64,000 nt of DNA, taken from contig JADKBC010000008.1 in the NCBI GenBank assembly GCA_016715205.1, positions 139,581 through 203,580 of the forward strand, given 5' to 3'. Each line of letters begins with the position of its first letter. Position 1 is the first letter of the stretch. The notes beneath the pieces were generated by a model. The model worked only from the letters and a program-made list of their open reading frames with translations. It was not told the DNA's origin and did no database searches. A program made the translations under genes and the position numbers. This document shows positions 35,790 through 46,090 of the stretch, in pieces. This DNA is from Holophaga sp. Lineage in GTDB: Bacteria; Acidobacteriota; Holophagae; Holophagales; Holophagaceae.

Positions 35790-36695
35790 ATGGTCATCAC
35801 CAAGCTGGATCAGATTCTGGAAGCCGTAAAATCCAAGGCGAAAAAGCGCCTGGTGGCGGCCTGGGCCGTGGACGGCCACACCATCGAGGCGGTGAATGAG
35901 GCCCGTGAAAAGGGCATCATCGATGCGACCTTGGTGGGTGATGAAGCCCAGATCCTGAAAGCCCTTGCGGATCTCAACCTGGATCCCGCGAACTTTGAAA
36001 TCATCCACGAAGCCACCGATACCGCTGCGGGAACCAAGGCGGTGGAAATGATTCGCAGCGGCCATGGGCAGATCCTGATGAAGGGCCTGCTCAGCACGGA
36101 CAAATACATGCGGGCCATCCTCAACAAGGAAAAGGGCCTGATGAAGCCAGGCGCGGTGTTGAGCCATGTCACGGTCATCGAAAACGCCCGCTACCCCAAA
36201 TTGATCGTATGCAGCGATGTGGCCGTACTGCCCTACCCCGATTTGAAGCAGAAGGTCGCCATCACCAACTATGTGATCGAGGTGGGCCATGCTCTGGGCA
36301 TCGAGAAACCCAAGGTGGCGTTGATCTGTGCCACGGAACAGGTGAGCGAAGGCATCGAAGCCACCGTGCATGCTTCCGTGATCAGCAAGATGGCGGATCG
36401 CGGGCAGATCAAGGGCGCCTTCGTGGATGGGCCCATGGCGCTGGACGTGGCCATCGATAAGGAAAGTGCGGATACCAAGGGCGTGAAGGGCGAGGTTCCT
36501 GGCGATGCGGATTGCCTGGTTTTCCCCAACATCGACGCGGGGAATGTCTTCTACAAGACCAACACCAAGCTCTGCGGCTGCGAATTGGCCGCCATGGTGG
36601 TGGGTGCCAACGTGCCCTGCGTGCTCTCCAGCCGTGGTGATAGCGCCCAGACCAAGCTCTACTCCATTGCCCTGGCCGCCCTCAGCGCGAAATAG
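35790..36695 (+). CDS. Phosphate acyltransferase (phosphate butyryltransferase type)
   Basis: A 301-residue PTA/PTB-family enzyme that exchanges CoA and phosphate on short acyl groups. The length and motifs (GQILMKGLLSTDKYMRAIL, FVDGPMALDVAIDKE, DADCLVFPNIDAGNVFYK) fit the phosphate butyryltransferase branch rather than acetate Pta. The start is set at ATG 35790 behind GAAGGGGAG; an open frame reaches further upstream to 35589 into the divergent SDR gene and is unlikely. No kinase is adjacent; the matching butyrate kinase activity may come from the fused protein at 51226-53436. Confidence 0.85.
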   Translation: MVITKLDQILEAVKSKAKKRLVAAWAVDGHTIEAVNEAREKGIIDATLVGDEAQILKALADLNLDPANFEIIHEATDTAAGTKAVEMIRSGHGQILMKGLLSTDKYMRAILNKEKGLMKPGAVLSHVTVIENARYPKLIVCSDVAVLPYPDLKQKVAITNYVIEVGHALGIEKPKVALICATEQVSEGIEATVHASVISKMADRGQIKGAFVDGPMALDVAIDKESADTKGVKGEVPGDADCLVFPNIDAGNVFYKTNTKLCGCELAAMVVGANVPCVLSSRGDSAQTKLYSIALAALSAK

Positions 36696-36699
36696 CCTT

Positions 36700-36752
36700 C
36701 CTCAATATCCATGCGCCTGGAGACTCGGTTTCCAGGCGCATGGTCGTTGAGG
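36700..36752 (+). terminator. Hairpin after the phosphate acyltransferase gene
   Basis: CCATGCGCCTGGA (36709-36721) pairs with TCCAGGCGCATGG (36731-36743). An outer stem CCTCAA/TTGAGG (36700-36705/36747-36752) extends it. The T-tract is weak. Confidence 0.6.
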
Positions 36753-36780
36753 GCTTGACACCACCAGTTAACCTAGATTT

Positions 36781-37623
36781 ATGTCCACGTCGAAACTATC
36801 CCTTCTCACGCGATTGAACGGCGCCATGGATCTTTCTTCTAGCCAGCGCCGCATCACAGAATGCCTCCAGGCCAATATGCACGAGGCGGCCATGTGGGGC
36901 GTGGAGGAACTGGCCAACGAATCCCAAACCTGCGTGGCCACCGTGGTGCGCTTTGCCAAAAAGTTGGGGTATTCGGGCTATCTGGAAATGCGCAAGGCCC
37001 TGGTGAGCTCGGCGAAAAAGCACTACCAGCGCGGTGATCAGCTGCTGGATGCGCCCGCCCAAGCGGCGGCAACTCTGGTGGAAGTGGCACGACGGGATAT
37101 TCGCAACATCGAATTACTGGTGCAGGCGGTGGACGAAGATCTGCTGCAAGGGGCCGCCCGGCTGCTGAAATCCAGCCGCATGCGATTGATCATTGGCGAT
37201 GGTGTTTCGGCGCTCATGGCGCGGCAATTGGCGTATCTGCTCATCAACACGGGCATTCCGGCCATGGAAGGCAATCCGGCGGATTTCGCCAGTCAGGTGG
37301 GCATCCTGGATTCGCGCGATCTGCTCATCGCCATCAGCATCACACCCTATACCCGCGAAACCCTGGACGCGGCTGCCTATGCGCGCAAGCGATCCATACC
37401 CGTGCTCGCCTTTTCGGATGGGGATCATTCCCCCTTGGCCAAGATTGCCAGCCTGGCGCTGCCCATCCCTGGCAAGAATCTGCTGTTTTCACACAGCCTC
37501 GCGGCCTTTGGCGTGCTGGCCCATGCCTTGGCCACCACCATCGCCAGGGAAGACCCCAAGAGTTCCCTGAAAAAGCTCCATGAAGTGGAGCGGGTCGCGC
37601 GTCCAAAATTCACGGATGACTGA
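36781..37623 (+). CDS. RpiR/MurR-family transcriptional regulator
   Basis: A 280-residue regulator with an N-terminal RpiR-type helix-turn-helix (about 10-75; SQTCVATVVRFAKKLGYSGY) and a C-terminal SIS domain (about 125-260; LIIGDGVSALMARQLAYLL, IAISITPYTRET) that usually senses a phosphosugar or aminosugar. No clear ribosome-binding site precedes the ATG; TTGACA lies at 36755-36760, so the message could be nearly leaderless. It is the first gene before the TonB receptor and peptidase genes, from which it is separated by 537 bp. Control of that locus is an inference from position. Confidence 0.85.
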   Translation: MSTSKLSLLTRLNGAMDLSSSQRRITECLQANMHEAAMWGVEELANESQTCVATVVRFAKKLGYSGYLEMRKALVSSAKKHYQRGDQLLDAPAQAAATLVEVARRDIRNIELLVQAVDEDLLQGAARLLKSSRMRLIIGDGVSALMARQLAYLLINTGIPAMEGNPADFASQVGILDSRDLLIAISITPYTRETLDAAAYARKRSIPVLAFSDGDHSPLAKIASLALPIPGKNLLFSHSLAAFGVLAHALATTIAREDPKSSLKKLHEVERVARPKFTDD

Positions 37624-38160
37624 ACAAGAACCGGCCTAAATCGAAGCTAGATGCGGGTCTACGGGCCGCGCTGTGGTAATACTTTTCCAAAGCATAGTGC
37701 TCGTATCGGGCGGCGAGGCTTTGGGGTCGAGGCTGGTTTGGTTCCTATTCCAGTTGCGGTTTCCTGCCGAGGTTCTTGAACCTCTTCTGGCTATCCACCG
37801 TTGAAGGATGAAACCCAGATGAACCGCAGAGAACACAGAGTGCGCAGAGGAAATCGCTGAACTTCTGAACGTCCATTTTCACTCCGCGTCTTTGGCGTTC
37901 TCTGTGGTTCAGAAGCATTTTTTTTGATCTCCAGGATCCCAAACTATGTTTGTGATCGCACGGTTTTCCCCTTATCCAGTGCCCTCGACGTAATCCGCGA
38001 CGAAATCATGTTTCCAAATTAATGCATATTTTTGAAATATAGATTTTAAACGACTTAGCAATAGGCCGAGGTAGCGTGAACTCTCCAAATGAAAAAAAAC
38101 TTGACCCAACTTTGGTCGGAGTCTACTTTTCTGGTCAAACCATCATCCATAGGAGGAGTC
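37624..38160. other. Intergenic region upstream of the TonB receptor gene
   Basis: This 537-bp stretch holds an inverted-repeat element (37821-37910, listed separately) followed by a run of T residues, then an AT-rich zone (about 38015-38060) that is a plausible promoter area for the receptor. AGGAGG at 38151-38156 is its ribosome-binding site. No gene is supported. Confidence 0.6.
37821..37910. repeat. Intergenic inverted-repeat element, CACAGAG family (copy 1)
   Basis: GAACCGCAGAGAAC (37821-37834) and GTTCTCTGTGGTTC (37897-37910) are inverted arms with one mismatch, enclosing repeats of the type ACACAGAGTGCGCAGAGG. A related element lies at 46091-46172. The size and layout suggest a REP- or MITE-like dispersed repeat. 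Confidence 0.6.
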
Positions 38161-40931
38161 ATGGCTCGAAGTAAAAGCTTCACTGGATTCAGTGCGCTCA
38201 TGCTTGTGCTCGCGGCGGCACCTGCGGCGCTCATGGCACAGACCAGCACGACTTCGGCCCTGACGGGGTTGGTGCGGGATGCCAATGGCCAACCCTTCGC
38301 GGGCGCCACGGTGCGCATTTCCTCGCCCGCGATGATCGGTGGCGAAAAGGTGATGAAGACTGCTGCGAACGGCAGCTACCGCTTCCCCGTGTTGCCTCCA
38401 GGGCGCTACAAGATCGTGGTGGAGGCGCCCGGCATGCCCACCCAGACGGGCAGCGAAACCCTCGAATTGGGCCGAACCTCTGCGGTGAACTGGAAACTTC
38501 AGAAAGTGGCTTCAGCCACGGTGGAAGTTTCAGAAACCACGAATTCGCTCGACCCTGCTCCCACGGGCCTGGGCAAATCCTTTTCGTTGGAAGAACTCGA
38601 CAATCTGCCCTACAAGCGGGATCTCAGCTCCATCGCCGACCTAACGCCGGGCGTGAACGGTGGCGTGGCCTGGGGCGGTGATCGCCGCAACGCCAACGCC
38701 TACATGATGGATGGCATGAACGTGGGCGACCCTGGGCTGGGCACGCCGTGGATCTATGCCAACCCTGAATGGTTCTCCGAGGTACAAGTGGGCGGCATCG
38801 GCGCACCTGCGGAGTACGGTGGTTTCACGGGTGGCTTTATCAACGCCATCCTGAAGCGGGGCGGCAACAAGACCGAAGGCGCCTTCAACGGCTACTACAG
38901 CACTTCCAACTGGCAGGCGAAGACGAGCAATCGTGATCCGCGCAACGATCGAAGCGATCCACCTCCAGCCCATAGTTCGGATCTGTCGTTGAGTGTGGGT
39001 GGACCCATCATCAAGGACAAGCTCTGGTACTTTGTCTCTGCCGAACAGATCGTGGATCAGCAGACACCCATTGGCGCGCCCGTGCCGGTGGAGTTGACCA
39101 ACCCAAGGTACCTTTTGAAGTTCACCTGGCAGGTAAGCCATTCAGGGACGCTGGAAGCCTTCGCGGAATACGACAGCGTAATGCGCGAACACCGGGGCAT
39201 CGATAACGAGACCGCAGTGAGGCCTCACGCAAACAGGTGGGCCCCAACCATAGTTATGGCCTGACCTGGACCCAACTGCTGGGCCCGGGGGCCGTGTTCA
39301 CTGCCAGGGCCACAGGTTTCAGTGGTCGGGACGACTACCGCGCGTATGTGGGGGAAACCCCATCTGTCTACATCGATGGTGGGTTCAATCCCAACGACCC
39401 CATGAGCTCCAACGGGCTCATCTACCAATTCCGCAATGCCTACACGGTGGAAAGCAACTACAAGTCCAGGGCCAGCCTCTCGGCCACGCTGGATCTCTTC
39501 AAGACCGGCCTTTTCAGTGCCAGTGACTCCCATGCCTTCCGCATGGGCATTGAACGAGAGCAATCCGGGGATGAGGAAGGCTCCCGCTTCCCAGGCGGCA
39601 TCAGCTACAACGGCTACTCCGATGCCGGCGAGATCTTCACAGATTTCGTTCAGTTGGGTGGTGGCTACGATATTCGCGCCTGGATGGATCGGACGGCGGC
39701 CTTTGTGCAGGACACCTGGACCCTCAACAACCGCCTCATTCTTCGCCCCGGTCTTCGCTTTGAACAGTTCAAGGGCCGTGGCTACGGTTCCTCCAAATCC
39801 GTTTGGAGCACCACCACCCTGGCGCCGCGGTTCGGGTTCACCTTCGCCCTCACCGAAGGGCAGCGAAGTCTGATCAAAGGCAGTTGGGGCCGGTACTTTG
39901 ATGGCCTGACGGTGGCGTTCTTTGATCGTGCCATTCCTGGTGCCTACAAGGTGGAAACCCGCCATTACTGGGGTGCAGGCGACCCCTTCACGCTGAACAA
40001 TCCTGAGGCGATTGGTTACGATCCAGACCCATACACTTCCTTGAATGACATCAGCACCCTCGACCCCAATGTCAAACACCCCTACGTGGATGAGGCCACC
40101 CTTTCCTACGAACAGCGGATTGGTGATCTCTGGTCCTTAACGTTCACCGGCGTTCATCGCCAATCGAAGAATCTGCTTGTCCGGTACAACCGCGCCCTGT
40201 TGGAAGACACCGATCCAGCCAATGCATTGAATGCCTACAACCCCATCAGTGGCACCGTGGTGCATCTTTTTAACGCCTTGAATGATGCCCAGGATTACTA
40301 CATCACCAACAGCTCTGCCGCCAAGCGCGCCTACCAGGCGCTCAGTGTGAGTGCGGACCGTCGCTTTGCGGACCACTGGACCTTATTCACCAGCTACACG
40401 CACGCCCTTCGCCACGGCAACCTCAATCGATCGAATGGCTATGACGATGCCTTCGTGAATCCCAATAGCCAAATCAATTTTGATGGTCGCCTCCCTGGCT
40501 ACAATGATGATGAATTCAAGGCTCGCTTCTCCTACGAGCTGCCCTGGAAAATGCGTGTGAGTGGCAGCTTCACTTACCTCTCCGGGGAACGGTGGACACC
40601 CACCATCAGCACCTTCAGGGATAACAATGGCTCCCGTTGGAATATCCTGGCCGAGCCCCGTGGCACCGAAAAATATCCCGCCCGCCGCCTACTCGATTTG
40701 CGGGTGAGCCAGATGATTGTGAAGAACAAGCAGGTCAGCGCCGAGGCTTTCCTGGATGTGTTCAATGCCCTGAATTCGGGTTCAGCACTCAGCTGGAATA
40801 CTCGGCGGAACGATATTCGAACGGATGTTGCTACAGACCCCGGCGCCAATGATGTCTACAGCGATTATCAAAAGCCCACCAGCGTTGAACCCCCGCGCAA
40901 CCTGCGGTTGGGTGTGAGGATCACCTTCTAG
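38161..40931 (+). pseudogene. Oar-type TonB-dependent outer membrane receptor, frameshifted
   Basis: Joined, the two frames give about 922 residues: a signal peptide (cleavage after ALMA), a carboxypeptidase-regulatory-like domain (about 30-110), a TonB plug containing DNLPYKRDLSSIADLTPG, and a beta-barrel ending in NLRLGVRITF with the terminal Phe expected for barrel assembly. The first frame runs 38161-39264 and the second is open from upstream of 39237 to 40931. The switch lies near 39217-39219 and needs one missing base; the second frame continues as EASRKQVGPNHSYGLTW, which is typical for the family. It begins with AGGAGG eight bases before the ATG. It would import large peptides or polymers. 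A sequencing error is possible, in which case the gene is intact. Confidence 0.85.
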
Positions 40932-41026
40932 TCTTGACTGCACTTTCAACCCGGTCGGCATGGGTGGGCCGGAACCCTCTGGTCCATCCATTTTTCTTCC
41001 AACCCTTGTCCCTAGAAAGCACACCC

Positions 41027-41881
41027 ATGTTCAGGCAATTCCTGTTTCCGCTGCTCGCCGTGTTGACCCTTGCTGCTGCAGGTCCGGAGCCCAGCAAGGC
41101 ACCTAACCCGCCCAAGGGCACCTTGGTGATCGTGGGTGGCGGCGGCATGCCGCAGGAAATTCTGGATGCCTTTTTGGCAGCTTGTGGGGGCAAGGGCGGG
41201 CGTGTGGGCATCGTGCCCACCTCCACCATCGATCCGGTGGGGGCGCTGAAGGAATGGAAAAAGGATTTGGAAAAGGCGGGCCTCACCATGGTGCCGCTGG
41301 ATGTTCGCAAGCGCGAGGAGGCTTCCGCTCCGGCCATGCTCGAGGCGGCGAAGCAGTGCACGGGGTTCTGGTTCTCGGGGGGGGACCAGAACCGTGTGGG
41401 GGACAAGATCGTCGGCACGCCCCTGCAGAAAATCATTCTCGAACGTTATGCCGCAGGGGCGGGCATTGGCGGCACCAGCGCGGGCGCGGCGATCATGTCA
41501 CCCATCATGCTCACGGGCGATGATCGAAACGGCAAAGAGTCCCTGACCGAAGTGGGCAAGGGCGCCTATCGCACCCGGGAAGGCATGGGCTTTCTGCCCA
41601 GCCACTGCATCGTGGATCAGCACTTCCTGCGCCGCAACCGGCAGAACCGGTTGTTCAGCGTGATGATGGATCACCCCGAGGGTTTGGGTCTGGGTATCGA
41701 CGAAGCCACCGCCCTGGTGGTGAAGGATGGCAAGGCCACGGTACTGGGATTGCATGGGGTCATGGTGTTCGATCCGCTCGGCATGGCGCTGGATACCGTG
41801 GATGGTTTTCAGAGCATGCAGATCCACCTGCTACGCCGAGGACAGAGCTTGGATCTGACCACCCGCAAGGTGGTGAAGTGA
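41027..41881 (+). CDS. cphB: Exported cyanophycinase-like peptidase (family S51)
   Basis: A 284-residue serine peptidase. The ATG at 41027 is chosen because it begins a signal peptide (MFRQFLFPLLAVLTLAAAG). LVIVGGGGMPQEI opens the flavodoxin-like core, SGGDQNR is the conserved cyanophycinase motif and S151 in GGTSAGAAIM is the nucleophile elbow. Cyanophycinases release beta-Asp-Arg dipeptides from the storage polymer cyanophycin. The gene for the dipeptide-cleaving IadA lies two genes downstream, which supports this substrate. It overlaps the M14 gene by four bases (GTGA), so the two are translationally coupled. Another isoaspartyl-peptide substrate is possible. Confidence 0.85.
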   Translation: MFRQFLFPLLAVLTLAAAGPEPSKAPNPPKGTLVIVGGGGMPQEILDAFLAACGGKGGRVGIVPTSTIDPVGALKEWKKDLEKAGLTMVPLDVRKREEASAPAMLEAAKQCTGFWFSGGDQNRVGDKIVGTPLQKIILERYAAGAGIGGTSAGAAIMSPIMLTGDDRNGKESLTEVGKGAYRTREGMGFLPSHCIVDQHFLRRNRQNRLFSVMMDHPEGLGLGIDEATALVVKDGKATVLGLHGVMVFDPLGMALDTVDGFQSMQIHLLRRGQSLDLTTRKVVK

Positions 41882-43395
41882 GCGGCTGGCAAGCAATCCG
41901 CCGTGTGTCCCTCTCGCTGCTCATGGGCGGAGCGCTCTTCGCTTCAGGGCCCGCAGATATGCGATTCCCGGCAGATCATCGCCAGTTGAAGACGACACTT
42001 TCCTTCGAGGACATGACGGCGCTCCTGAAGTCCGCAGAAAAGCCAGGCTTGATCACCGTGAGCGAAGAGGGTCGCAGTGCTGGGGGGCGGCCCATTTTTC
42101 TGGTGCGCCTGAACCGAGGTGGCGCGAAGGCTCGCTGCAGGGTGTTTTTCTACGCCCAGCAGCATGGCAACGAAGTCTCCGGCAAGGATGCGCTGCTGTA
42201 TATGGTCCGCAGCATTGCCGAACATCCTGAGCGCTTGCCCGAGGATGTGGATCTCTACCTGATGCCCATGGTCAACCCCGACGGGGCCGTGGCCAATCAG
42301 CGTCGGAATGATGCCAAGGCCGATCTCAATCGCGATCATCTGCTGCAATCGCAGCCCGAGATCCAGGCCTTCTATCGCGTGGCCCGGCGGGTGCTGCCCC
42401 ATTTGGCAGCGGATTGCCACGAGTTCACCCGCGATGGCGAAGACTATGTGCGCATTGGCGAAGACCATGTGCGCCGCGCCTGGGAACGCTGGCCCATCAT
42501 TACGCTGGACGCCTGCAACCATCCGCTGATTCCAGCGAGTCTCAAGATTGAAGGGCTGCGAGTGGTGGAGACCGCCGCTCCCGTATTGGCGAAGGCGGGC
42601 CATCCCTATGCCCGCTACACCGTGGGAGGGCCAGCCCCGGAAGAAGAAATCCGCCCCTCCACGCCGGAAGTGGATGATGGCCGCAACGGATTGGGTAGTC
42701 ACGGCGCGGTATCCTTCATCATCGAGGCCGGGGTGCGGCGCAGCGCCAAGGATCCCCAGGCCGACTTGGGCATCCGGGTGGATGCGTATCTCACGCTGTT
42801 TCAGCACCTGCTGGGCACTCCGGAAAGCCGGGCCCGCATTTTTGAATTATCGGAGAAGGCTCGCCGCGAACCCTTGCCGCCTTTCATTGCCACCAACACT
42901 TTCTGGGGCAATGTGGATGGCAAGGTGGGTCTCGTGAAGATGTCCGACCCCGCCTCGGGGCAGGTTCTGGAGATCCCCACGGCGAACCTCATGCTGGATC
43001 TGGTGGTGAAATCCAGCGTGCCGACACCCAAGGCGTACGTGATCGAGGCACGGGCCGCCAAAATTTTCCGCCCTTTGCTGGAGCATCACGGACTGGTGTT
43101 CAGAGAGCTTGCTGCCGCTGAACGCCTCAAGGCCGAACGGTGTCGCCTTGTGCGGTGGGAAGCGCCCTACGATGAGTTGTATCAGCGTTACGAAAACCGG
43201 ACCATCGTGGCCCGGGACGCGGCGGTGGAACGTGAATTCCCAGCGGGAACCTTGGTCGTTGCCTTGGATCAGCCCTTGGCTCGCCGCGCCATCCAGGTGC
43301 TGGAACCCTGCCTGCTCTACGGCCTCTATAGCTATGCCGAATTCCGTGCTCTGGCATTGCCAGATGGCGCCTTGCCCGTTCAACGGCTGCCCTAG
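41878..43395 (+). CDS. Exported M14-family zinc carboxypeptidase-like protein
   Basis: A 505-residue metallopeptidase starting with GTG that overlaps the cyanophycinase stop. A signal-like hydrophobic run covers residues 9-23. The zinc site is H96 and E99 in QQHGNEVSG and H181 in DCHEF; E283 in IIEAGV is the catalytic Glu. The M14 core ends near 300 and about 200 further residues form an unrecognised C-terminal region rich in beta-strands. It would trim amino acids from peptides in the periplasm. Its coupling to cyanophycinase suggests shared substrates. Confidence 0.85.
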   Translation: MSGWQAIRRVSLSLLMGGALFASGPADMRFPADHRQLKTTLSFEDMTALLKSAEKPGLITVSEEGRSAGGRPIFLVRLNRGGAKARCRVFFYAQQHGNEVSGKDALLYMVRSIAEHPERLPEDVDLYLMPMVNPDGAVANQRRNDAKADLNRDHLLQSQPEIQAFYRVARRVLPHLAADCHEFTRDGEDYVRIGEDHVRRAWERWPIITLDACNHPLIPASLKIEGLRVVETAAPVLAKAGHPYARYTVGGPAPEEEIRPSTPEVDDGRNGLGSHGAVSFIIEAGVRRSAKDPQADLGIRVDAYLTLFQHLLGTPESRARIFELSEKARREPLPPFIATNTFWGNVDGKVGLVKMSDPASGQVLEIPTANLMLDLVVKSSVPTPKAYVIEARAAKIFRPLLEHHGLVFRELAAAERLKAERCRLVRWEAPYDELYQRYENRTIVARDAAVEREFPAGTLVVALDQPLARRAIQVLEPCLLYGLYSYAEFRALALPDGALPVQRLP

Positions 43396-43422
43396 ATCGC
43401 CCATCCCACACCTGGAGTCTTC

Positions 43423-44586
43423 ATGTTGCTGATCAAGAACGCCGAGGTTCTCACGCCCACGCCAGGCGGTCGTTGCGACATCCTTATCGGCGGTGGGCAA
43501 ATCCTGCGGATGGAGGCGGATATCCGCATTCCCCGCAAGTATTGCGAAGTCATCGATGCGCGCAATCTGGTGGTAGTGCCCGGATTCATCGATGCCCATG
43601 TGCACATGATGGGCGGTGGTGGTGAGGGCGGATTTGCCACGCGCACCCCGGATCTGCAGCTCACCGATGCCATTCGTGGGGGCATCACCACGGTGGTTGG
43701 CTGCCTGGGAACCGATGGCTACACGCGCAGCATGCCCGCTCTGCTGGCCAAGGCCAAGGGGTTGGAGGAAGAGGGCATCAGCACGTACCTCTATTCAGGT
43801 TCCTATGGCGTGCCGGTGCGCACGTTGTTCAGCACCATCGAAGAGGATCTGCTCTTCATCGACAAAGTGATTGGCACCGGCGAAGTGGCCATTTCGGATC
43901 ATCGGTCCAGCCAGCCCACCTTCGAGGCCCTGGCGCAGCTCGCGGGCACCGCCCGGCGTGGGGGCATGTTGTCAGGCAAGGCTGGCATCGTGAATCTGCA
44001 TCTGGGAGATGGCATCCGCGGGCTGGAAATTTTGCGGCGCATCCTGAAGGAAACCGAGATTCCCGCCTCCCAATTTCTGCCCACCCACATCAACCGCAAT
44101 CCCCACCTTTTCGAAGAAGGCATCGCCTACGCCAAGTCCGGCGGCTTTGTGGATTTCACGACCTCCACCGTGCAGGCCTACTTGGATGATGGCGAAGTGC
44201 CCTGCGGCGTGGCCCTGCGTCGGATGCTGGAAGCGGGTGTGGATCCTGGTCACATCACTTTCACGTCCGATGGCCAGGGCAGCCTGCCCGATTTTGATGA
44301 TCGCGGCCGTCTGCGAGGCATTTCCGTGGGGCGGGTTACCACCCTGTTCGCCGCCGTGCGGGACGCGGTGCTACAGGAAAAGGTGCCCCTCGAAACAGCT
44401 CTGAGGGTGATCACGTCGAATCCTGCCCATATCCTGAAGCTCCGCAGCAAGGGGAACCTGGCCGTGGGCCTGGATGCGGATGTGGTGCTGCTCGACCCCA
44501 AGAACCTGGAGATCCATACCGTGATCGCCAAAGGTCGCACCCTGATGAAGGCCCGGAAACCGCTCGCCAAGGGCATTTTTGAATAA
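43423..44586 (+). CDS. iadA: Isoaspartyl (beta-aspartyl) dipeptidase
   Basis: A 387-residue amidohydrolase of family M38 that hydrolyses beta-Asp-Xaa dipeptides. Metal ligands start with H59 and H61 in GFIDAHVHM; GGGGEGGFATRTP binds the beta-aspartyl group, THINRN supplies a further His and FTSDGQGSLPDF holds the catalytic Asp. It matches IadA along its whole length. No signal peptide, so it is cytosolic. It is 27 bp after the M14 gene and directly before a YfcC-type transporter. It provides the second step of cyanophycin breakdown, beta-Asp-Arg to Asp and Arg, and also the repair of isoaspartyl peptides. Confidence 0.92.
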   Translation: MLLIKNAEVLTPTPGGRCDILIGGGQILRMEADIRIPRKYCEVIDARNLVVVPGFIDAHVHMMGGGGEGGFATRTPDLQLTDAIRGGITTVVGCLGTDGYTRSMPALLAKAKGLEEEGISTYLYSGSYGVPVRTLFSTIEEDLLFIDKVIGTGEVAISDHRSSQPTFEALAQLAGTARRGGMLSGKAGIVNLHLGDGIRGLEILRRILKETEIPASQFLPTHINRNPHLFEEGIAYAKSGGFVDFTTSTVQAYLDDGEVPCGVALRRMLEAGVDPGHITFTSDGQGSLPDFDDRGRLRGISVGRVTTLFAAVRDAVLQEKVPLETALRVITSNPAHILKLRSKGNLAVGLDADVVLLDPKNLEIHTVIAKGRTLMKARKPLAKGIFE

Positions 44587-44608
44587 ACTGACGAAAGAGG
44601 ATACGCAG

Positions 44609-46042
44609 ATGAAGACAAGCTTTCGTGAGTGGGCGAAGTCCCTCAAGATGCCTCATACCCTCGTCATCGTGGGCGCCCTGGTGGCCCTGGTGCTCGTGGT
44701 TTCCTGGATCATTCCCTCGGGCGAATTCCTGCGGGTGGCCAAGCTCCTGCCCGATGGCAAATCCGTGATGGTGCCGGTGTCGGGTAGCTACCACGTCATT
44801 CCCAAGCACTACCTGGGGCCCCAAACTTTCCTGCTGGCGCCCATCAAGGGCTTTCTTGATGGTGGAACCCTCATTGCCTTCCTGCTCATCATTGGTGGCA
44901 GCTTTTGCGTGTTCCAGGAAACCGGGGCGGTGGAATTCGGCATCAAGCGTCTGGTGCGGGTCATCGGCCGGAAACCCGCCCTGGAGTGGCTATTCATCCC
45001 CGTCCTGATGATTGTGTTTTCCCTGGCCGGGGCCATTTTCGGCATGGCCGAGGAACTGATTCCCTTCGTTGCGATCTTCATCCCCATGTCGCGCGCGTTG
45101 GGTTATGACTCCCTGACGGGCATGGCGATTCCCTTCCTGGGCGCGGCTTCGGGCTTTGCCTGCGCCTTCTTCAATCCCTTCACCGTGGGCGTGGCCCAAG
45201 GAATCGCCGGGGTCCCTGTTTATTCCGGCCTGGCCTATCGCATCGCGGCCTGGGTGGTGGTGATGACGGTGGTGATCACCTATGTGATGGTCTATGCCCA
45301 GAAAGTGAAAAAGAACCCCGACCTCAGCCCCGTGCGGGATATCGATCTGCAGCGTGAATCCATCGAGCACCACCCCGATGAAAATGAACGGTGGGATGTT
45401 CGCCACATTCTGGCGCTGTCTACCTTTGGCGCCGCCATGGGCCTGCTGATTTTTGGTGTCTTGAAATACCAGTGGTACATGGATGCCATCGCCGCCCTCT
45501 TTCTGGCCATGGGTATCGTGATCGGCCTCATGAGCCGCATGGATCTCAGCACCATTGCGCGGCATTTCGTGACCGGTGCGAAGGATATGGTGGGCGTGGT
45601 GTTCATCGTGGCCTGCGCCCGGGCCCTGCTGGTGATCGCCAACGATGCCAAGATCATGGACACGATCCTGTTCTATGGCTCCAACGTGATTCAGGTACTG
45701 CCCAAGGGCATCACTGCCCAGGTGATGTTCCTGGTGCAGTGCGTCATCAACTTCTTCATCCATTCCGGCACGGCCCAAGCCGCACTCACCATGCCGATCA
45801 TGGCGCCCTTGTCCGATCTGGTTGGCATTACGCGCCAGACCTGTGTGTACAGCTTTGAACTCTGCGAGATCGTGAATCCCATTCTGCCCACCAGCGCGGT
45901 GGCCATGGGCGTACTGGGCGCTGCCAAGATTCCCTGGGAACGCTGGGCCAAGTGGTTTTTGCCGCTGATGCTCATCCTGGTGGTGCTGGCCTGCCTGCTG
46001 CTGATCCCGCCCACGTTGATTTTCCACTGGGGACCGATCTGA
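44609..46042 (+). CDS. YfcC-family (C4-dicarboxylate carrier-like) membrane transporter
   Basis: A 477-residue inner membrane protein with about 12 hydrophobic segments and the YfcC/DcuC-type sequence (HTLVIVGALVALVLVVSWII near the start, GSFCVFQETGAV, GAIFGMAEELIPF, IHSGTAQAALTMPIMAPL). The start at 44609 follows GAAAGAGG; the open frame begins earlier at 44579 inside iadA. Members transport dicarboxylates, basic amino acids or dipeptides. It follows iadA closely, so uptake of a beta-aspartyl dipeptide or exchange of arginine is plausible; the substrate is not readable. Confidence 0.87.
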   Translation: MKTSFREWAKSLKMPHTLVIVGALVALVLVVSWIIPSGEFLRVAKLLPDGKSVMVPVSGSYHVIPKHYLGPQTFLLAPIKGFLDGGTLIAFLLIIGGSFCVFQETGAVEFGIKRLVRVIGRKPALEWLFIPVLMIVFSLAGAIFGMAEELIPFVAIFIPMSRALGYDSLTGMAIPFLGAASGFACAFFNPFTVGVAQGIAGVPVYSGLAYRIAAWVVVMTVVITYVMVYAQKVKKNPDLSPVRDIDLQRESIEHHPDENERWDVRHILALSTFGAAMGLLIFGVLKYQWYMDAIAALFLAMGIVIGLMSRMDLSTIARHFVTGAKDMVGVVFIVACARALLVIANDAKIMDTILFYGSNVIQVLPKGITAQVMFLVQCVINFFIHSGTAQAALTMPIMAPLSDLVGITRQTCVYSFELCEIVNPILPTSAVAMGVLGAAKIPWERWAKWFLPLMLILVVLACLLLIPPTLIFHWGPI

Positions 46043-46090
46043 ACGATTTCGTGCTCGGCACCTGGGTAGCAATAAGGATGCAGTTCTTTT

